Part shown: positions 61,166 through 64,000 of the stretch, one piece after another
Layout: every line of letters starts with the position of its first letter
How positions within the stretch are numbered: position 1 is the first letter of the stretch
NCBI RefSeq assembly: GCF_014773395.1
Contig: NZ_JACXAF010000001.1
Location: 186,001 to 250,000, forward strand
Direction of reading: 5' to 3'
DNA from: Neiella litorisoli
Lineage (GTDB): Bacteria > Pseudomonadota > Gammaproteobacteria > Enterobacterales > Neiellaceae
Length of the DNA: 64,000 nt
The notes under the pieces: model-generated
Seen by the model: only the letters and a program-made list of their open reading frames with translations
What the model was told of the DNA's origin: nothing
Database searches by the model: none
Program-made: the position numbers and the translations under genes

Positions 61166-61214
61166 TTAATGATTGCCTTTAATTATCAGCAACAACAATG
61201 GTTGGAGAAACGCT

Positions 61215-62426
61215 GTGATCGAATCGCTCCAGAGTCAACTAAACGATGCCAACACGCCACCACAACAGGCAGCGAAGAAAGTCGCGCACCCAAGGAAAAT
61301 TGCTTTTGTGTGTAACCCGAAAATGGGTGGCTCGGGCATCATTGCAACCGAGCTGGCCATGGCATTGGCCGAACGCGGCCATCATGTCTGGCTACTGGCC
61401 GAAAAGCACCCTTATTCGTGGCGTCAGGTAAGCGACACCCTCTACTTCCTCAAGCTTGAGGTGAATGACTATCCGGTTTTTGAAAGTGCGCCTCACACCC
61501 TAGCGCTGGCTGGCGCCTTGGCCAACCTGATCGAGCAAGAGAACATTGAAATCGTTCATGCCCATTACGCGGTGCCTTATGCTGCCGCCGCGGTGATGGC
61601 AAAGCAAATCTGCAAGCAACCCTTTCAGCTGGTCACCACTCTGCATGGTACCGATGTGGTGAAGCTGGCAGACGATCCAGCCATGCATCGGGTGATCGAC
61701 ACGGTGTTAAACCAATCGCAGCGGGTTATTTGTGTGTCCGATGATCTGGCGCAGCAAACCCACCAGCGTTTTGACTTGCCGGTTTACCCCGAAGTTATCG
61801 CCAACTTCGTGCCACCGGGAAAAATGTTTGCCGGTTCACGCCAGCAAGCACGTGAACAATTGCAACTCGACCAACAAGCCAGCTATCTAATCCACGCCTC
61901 AAACTTCCGTAAAATCAAACGTATTCCCGACATTATCAAGTCTTTTGCCCTAGTCAGGCAGCAACGGGATTGCCAGCTTATACTGCTCGGCGAAGGGCCA
62001 GAAGTAACGCCCTGCCAGGATTTGGCGGTGCAACTTGGGATGGCCGATGACATTATTTGGGTGGGTCAGGAGCCCAATATCAACCGCTGGTTTGCCGCTG
62101 CCAATGTCAATTTGCAGCTATCCGATTATGAAAGCTTCGGTTTGACCTTAATCGAATGCATGGTGCAAGGGGTGCCGACGGTCGCCAATAATGTCGGCGG
62201 CATGCCAGAGGTAGTTGCTGGCACCGGCAGGCTGGTTACTGTCGGCGACATCGAAGCAACGGCACAAAATGTGTTGTCATTGCTTGATGAACAACGGCAA
62301 TCGCCCGCCGAAATGCATCAACGCTGTATTGACAAAGCCAACAGCAATTACACCTCCGAAGCGGTATGCATCGCGCATGAGGCGGTATACCATGGCTTAC
62401 TGGTAACGGAAGCCAAAACCGCTTAA
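61215..62426 (+). CDS. BshA-like family 4 glycosyltransferase
   Basis: A 403-residue GT-B enzyme, started at GTG 61215 with GGAG 8 bases upstream (TTG 61173 is in frame but has no site). The N-terminal GGSGIIATELAMALAERGHH, then VNDYPVFESAP, IVHAHYAVPYAAAA and TTLHGTDVVKLADD are hallmarks of BshA, which joins GlcNAc from UDP-GlcNAc to L-malate in bacillithiol synthesis. The donor-site YESFGLTLIECMVQGVPTVA lies near the C-terminus. Bacillithiol is not expected in Gammaproteobacteria, and no bshB or bshC is in the window, so the acceptor may differ. Confidence 0.75.
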   Translation: MIESLQSQLNDANTPPQQAAKKVAHPRKIAFVCNPKMGGSGIIATELAMALAERGHHVWLLAEKHPYSWRQVSDTLYFLKLEVNDYPVFESAPHTLALAGALANLIEQENIEIVHAHYAVPYAAAAVMAKQICKQPFQLVTTLHGTDVVKLADDPAMHRVIDTVLNQSQRVICVSDDLAQQTHQRFDLPVYPEVIANFVPPGKMFAGSRQQAREQLQLDQQASYLIHASNFRKIKRIPDIIKSFALVRQQRDCQLILLGEGPEVTPCQDLAVQLGMADDIIWVGQEPNINRWFAAANVNLQLSDYESFGLTLIECMVQGVPTVANNVGGMPEVVAGTGRLVTVGDIEATAQNVLSLLDEQRQSPAEMHQRCIDKANSNYTSEAVCIAHEAVYHGLLVTEAKTA

Positions 62427-62449
62427 ATCAGTCAACACGGAGGTTATCG

Positions 62450-64000
62450 ATGGCAGAAAAATCAAAGGGTTGGCGCCCATCATTAGCCACCACCATGATC
62501 ATCGCCATGGTGCTGGGCATCATCACTGGGATTTTTTTTGGTGAACTCGTCGCATGGACCGGGGTGGTCGGTAGCGCCGTCATTATGCTGATGCAAATGA
62601 CGATTTACCCGTACATTCTGGTCAGTCTGATCAGTGGCATCGGCAAGCTAAATGCCGATGATGCCAAATCGATATTCACCAAAGCAGGCAGTATCATGGC
62701 CGCGATCTGGGCCATTGGCCTCATCGCTATTTTGCTCGCTCCGGTAACGTTCCCGACATTAGAATCAGCGAGCTTTTTTAGTACCAGCGAAGTACAGCCA
62801 AAAGCAGAAATCGACTACCTCAAGCTGTATATCCCGGCAAACCCTTTTGAATCGATGGCCAGTGGCGCCGTGCCCGCTCTGGTGCTGTTTAGCATTGCCC
62901 TCGGGGTCGCGTTAATCACGGTCAAAAATAAAGATCGGGTGATTGATTTAGCGTCAACTGCTGCCGAAGGGCTTTCCAAAATCACTCAATCAGTGGTGAA
63001 AATTCTTCCTATCGGCGTGTTTGCCATGTCAGCAAATGCCGCCGGCACCATGAGTGTGGAAGAGTTAGAAAGCCTCCAAGTATTCATGATCAGCTACTTT
63101 GTGTTGTGCATGCTGCTGGCCTTTGTGGTGCTGCCTGTTCTGCTAACCAGCTTTACTCCATTTAGCTATCGCGATGTGATGCGAGTATCTTGGGGCGCGC
63201 TGGTCACGGCCTTTTCCACCGGCAATATTTTCATCTGCCTGCCGGTGATACTAGAAGAAAGTAAACAACTGCTGAAGAAACACGGTAAGGATTCTGAGGA
63301 CGCCTTACGGCTGGTTGATGTGGTGTTGCCGATTGCCTTCACCTTCCCCAATCTCGGCAAGCTCACCATTATTCTATTTATCTTTTTTGCTGGCTGGTTT
63401 ATTGGCAAACCGGTCGATCTAGGCAGCTACCCAATGGTCGGCGTCAGTGGACTGCTCAGCTTATTTGGTAGTGTTTATGTGGCCGTACCTTTCTTACTAG
63501 AAAGCGTCTTTTTGCCAGCCGACTTAAACCAGCTATTTGTGGTTTCTTCATTTATTACCGGTCGCTTTAATTCCCTAGTCGCCGTGATGAACCTGATGGC
63601 GGTGACTCTGCTAGCCGCTGTGGTGGTGGTTTATGGCGTCAAACGACCGAAAATTGCTGCCATCAAATTCTTTGCGTTGTTTGGTATCAGTACAGTGTTA
63701 GTGTTCGCCGGCACCCGCATCATGCTAGAGCACTTAATTGACGAAGATAAAAATACCTCTAGCCTGATTGCTGGCATGCGCGTCGAGCGCAACCTGACCG
63801 ATCAAGCGCAAGAAACCTCAAGCTGGAATCGAGTCTCTAACCCGGAAATCTCCACCGTTGAGAACATCATCCAGCGCGGCGTGATTAAGGTCGGTTACCA
63901 ACGAGGTAATGTCCCGTTCAGCTATTTCAACAGTGAAAACAAGCTGGTTGGCCTGGATGTCGCGCTGGCCTATCGACTCGCTGCCGATCTCGGCGTTGAT
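62450..64000 (+). CDS. Symporter (SDF/DAACS) fused to a periplasmic solute-binding domain, 3' end cut
   Basis: The frame is open from ATG 62450 (GGAGG 6 bases upstream) to the window edge, 517 residues so far. Residues about 12-400 are a dicarboxylate/glutamate:cation symporter. HP1 FSTGNIFICLPVI (255-267), HP2 GLLSLFGSVYVAVPFLL (334-350) and GRFNSLVAVMNLMAV (371-385) are recognisable. The usual NMDGT motif of helix 7 is replaced by FPNLGK (299-304). An extra helix (about 403-425) and a linker lead to the start of a family 3 solute-binding domain (from about 471: RGVIKVGYQRGNVPFSY, then GLDVALAYRLAADLG). The binding domain would lie in the periplasm. Confidence 0.85.
   Translation, partial: MAEKSKGWRPSLATTMIIAMVLGIITGIFFGELVAWTGVVGSAVIMLMQMTIYPYILVSLISGIGKLNADDAKSIFTKAGSIMAAIWAIGLIAILLAPVTFPTLESASFFSTSEVQPKAEIDYLKLYIPANPFESMASGAVPALVLFSIALGVALITVKNKDRVIDLASTAAEGLSKITQSVVKILPIGVFAMSANAAGTMSVEELESLQVFMISYFVLCMLLAFVVLPVLLTSFTPFSYRDVMRVSWGALVTAFSTGNIFICLPVILEESKQLLKKHGKDSEDALRLVDVVLPIAFTFPNLGKLTIILFIFFAGWFIGKPVDLGSYPMVGVSGLLSLFGSVYVAVPFLLESVFLPADLNQLFVVSSFITGRFNSLVAVMNLMAVTLLAAVVVVYGVKRPKIAAIKFFALFGISTVLVFAGTRIMLEHLIDEDKNTSSLIAGMRVERNLTDQAQETSSWNRVSNPEISTVENIIQRGVIKVGYQRGNVPFSYFNSENKLVGLDVALAYRLAADLGVD

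Overview
The window is a gene-dense stretch of a gammaproteobacterial chromosome. It is probably from a marine, Alteromonadales- or Shewanella-like relative, but I cannot name a genus. Evidence is the class I adenylate cyclase, a CRP nearly identical to the enteric protein, Rsd, SlyX, LptM, HemX/HemY and UbiJ, plus long runs of gene order shared with Escherichia coli. About 62 protein genes fill most of the sequence. I see no rRNA, tRNA, CRISPR array, insertion sequence or prophage.

Layout. 1-3106: end of an arginine succinyltransferase (AST) operon, astA (cut by the window edge), astD and a DUF1338 gene. 3124-13532: crp, a chemoreceptor, prkB, yheU, an orphan gene, yheS, yheV, slyX, a WD40 lipoprotein, fkpA and rsd; this is the E. 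coli crp/yhe/slyX/fkpA neighbourhood without yheT. 14046-21922: hemE, a sugar-phosphate mutarotase, selO, aqpZ, recQ and a fructosamine-kinase-like gene. 21962-31035: a voltage-gated channel, a GAF-GGDEF cyclase, a LysR/DUF1461 pair divergent from azoR-pirin, then yigI, rarD, a DUF805 gene and a Cache chemoreceptor. 31053-38403: uvrD, yigB, xerC, a DUF484 gene, dapF, lysA and lptM on the minus strand, with cyaY divergent. 38400-45294: cyaA facing away from hemCDXY. 45299-53361: fre, ubiD, an exported orphan, rho and trxA, then rhlB and gppA. 53384-60963: hemB, a 7TM GGDEF protein, an exported orphan, tatCBA and ubiB-ubiJ-ubiE. 61215-64000: a BshA-like glycosyltransferase and an unusual transporter fusion that runs off the window.

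Functional themes are tetrapyrrole synthesis (hemE, hemCDXY, hemB), ubiquinone synthesis (ubiD, ubiE, ubiJ, ubiB), cAMP signalling (crp, cyaA), lysine/diaminopimelate synthesis (dapF, lysA), DNA maintenance (recQ, uvrD, xerC), transcription and RNA turnover (rho, rhlB, rsd), Tat export, c-di-GMP signalling and chemotaxis.

The items most worth a second look are: a glutamate/dicarboxylate-type symporter fused to a periplasmic solute-binding domain (62450-end), next to a BshA-type glycosyltransferase that is unexpected in this class; a channel whose selectivity filter carries the extra acidic residues of calcium-selective mutants; and two unannotated small-RNA candidates (minus strand 13695-13784, plus strand about 4268-4350), each with promoter-like boxes and a terminator hairpin but no gene to explain it.
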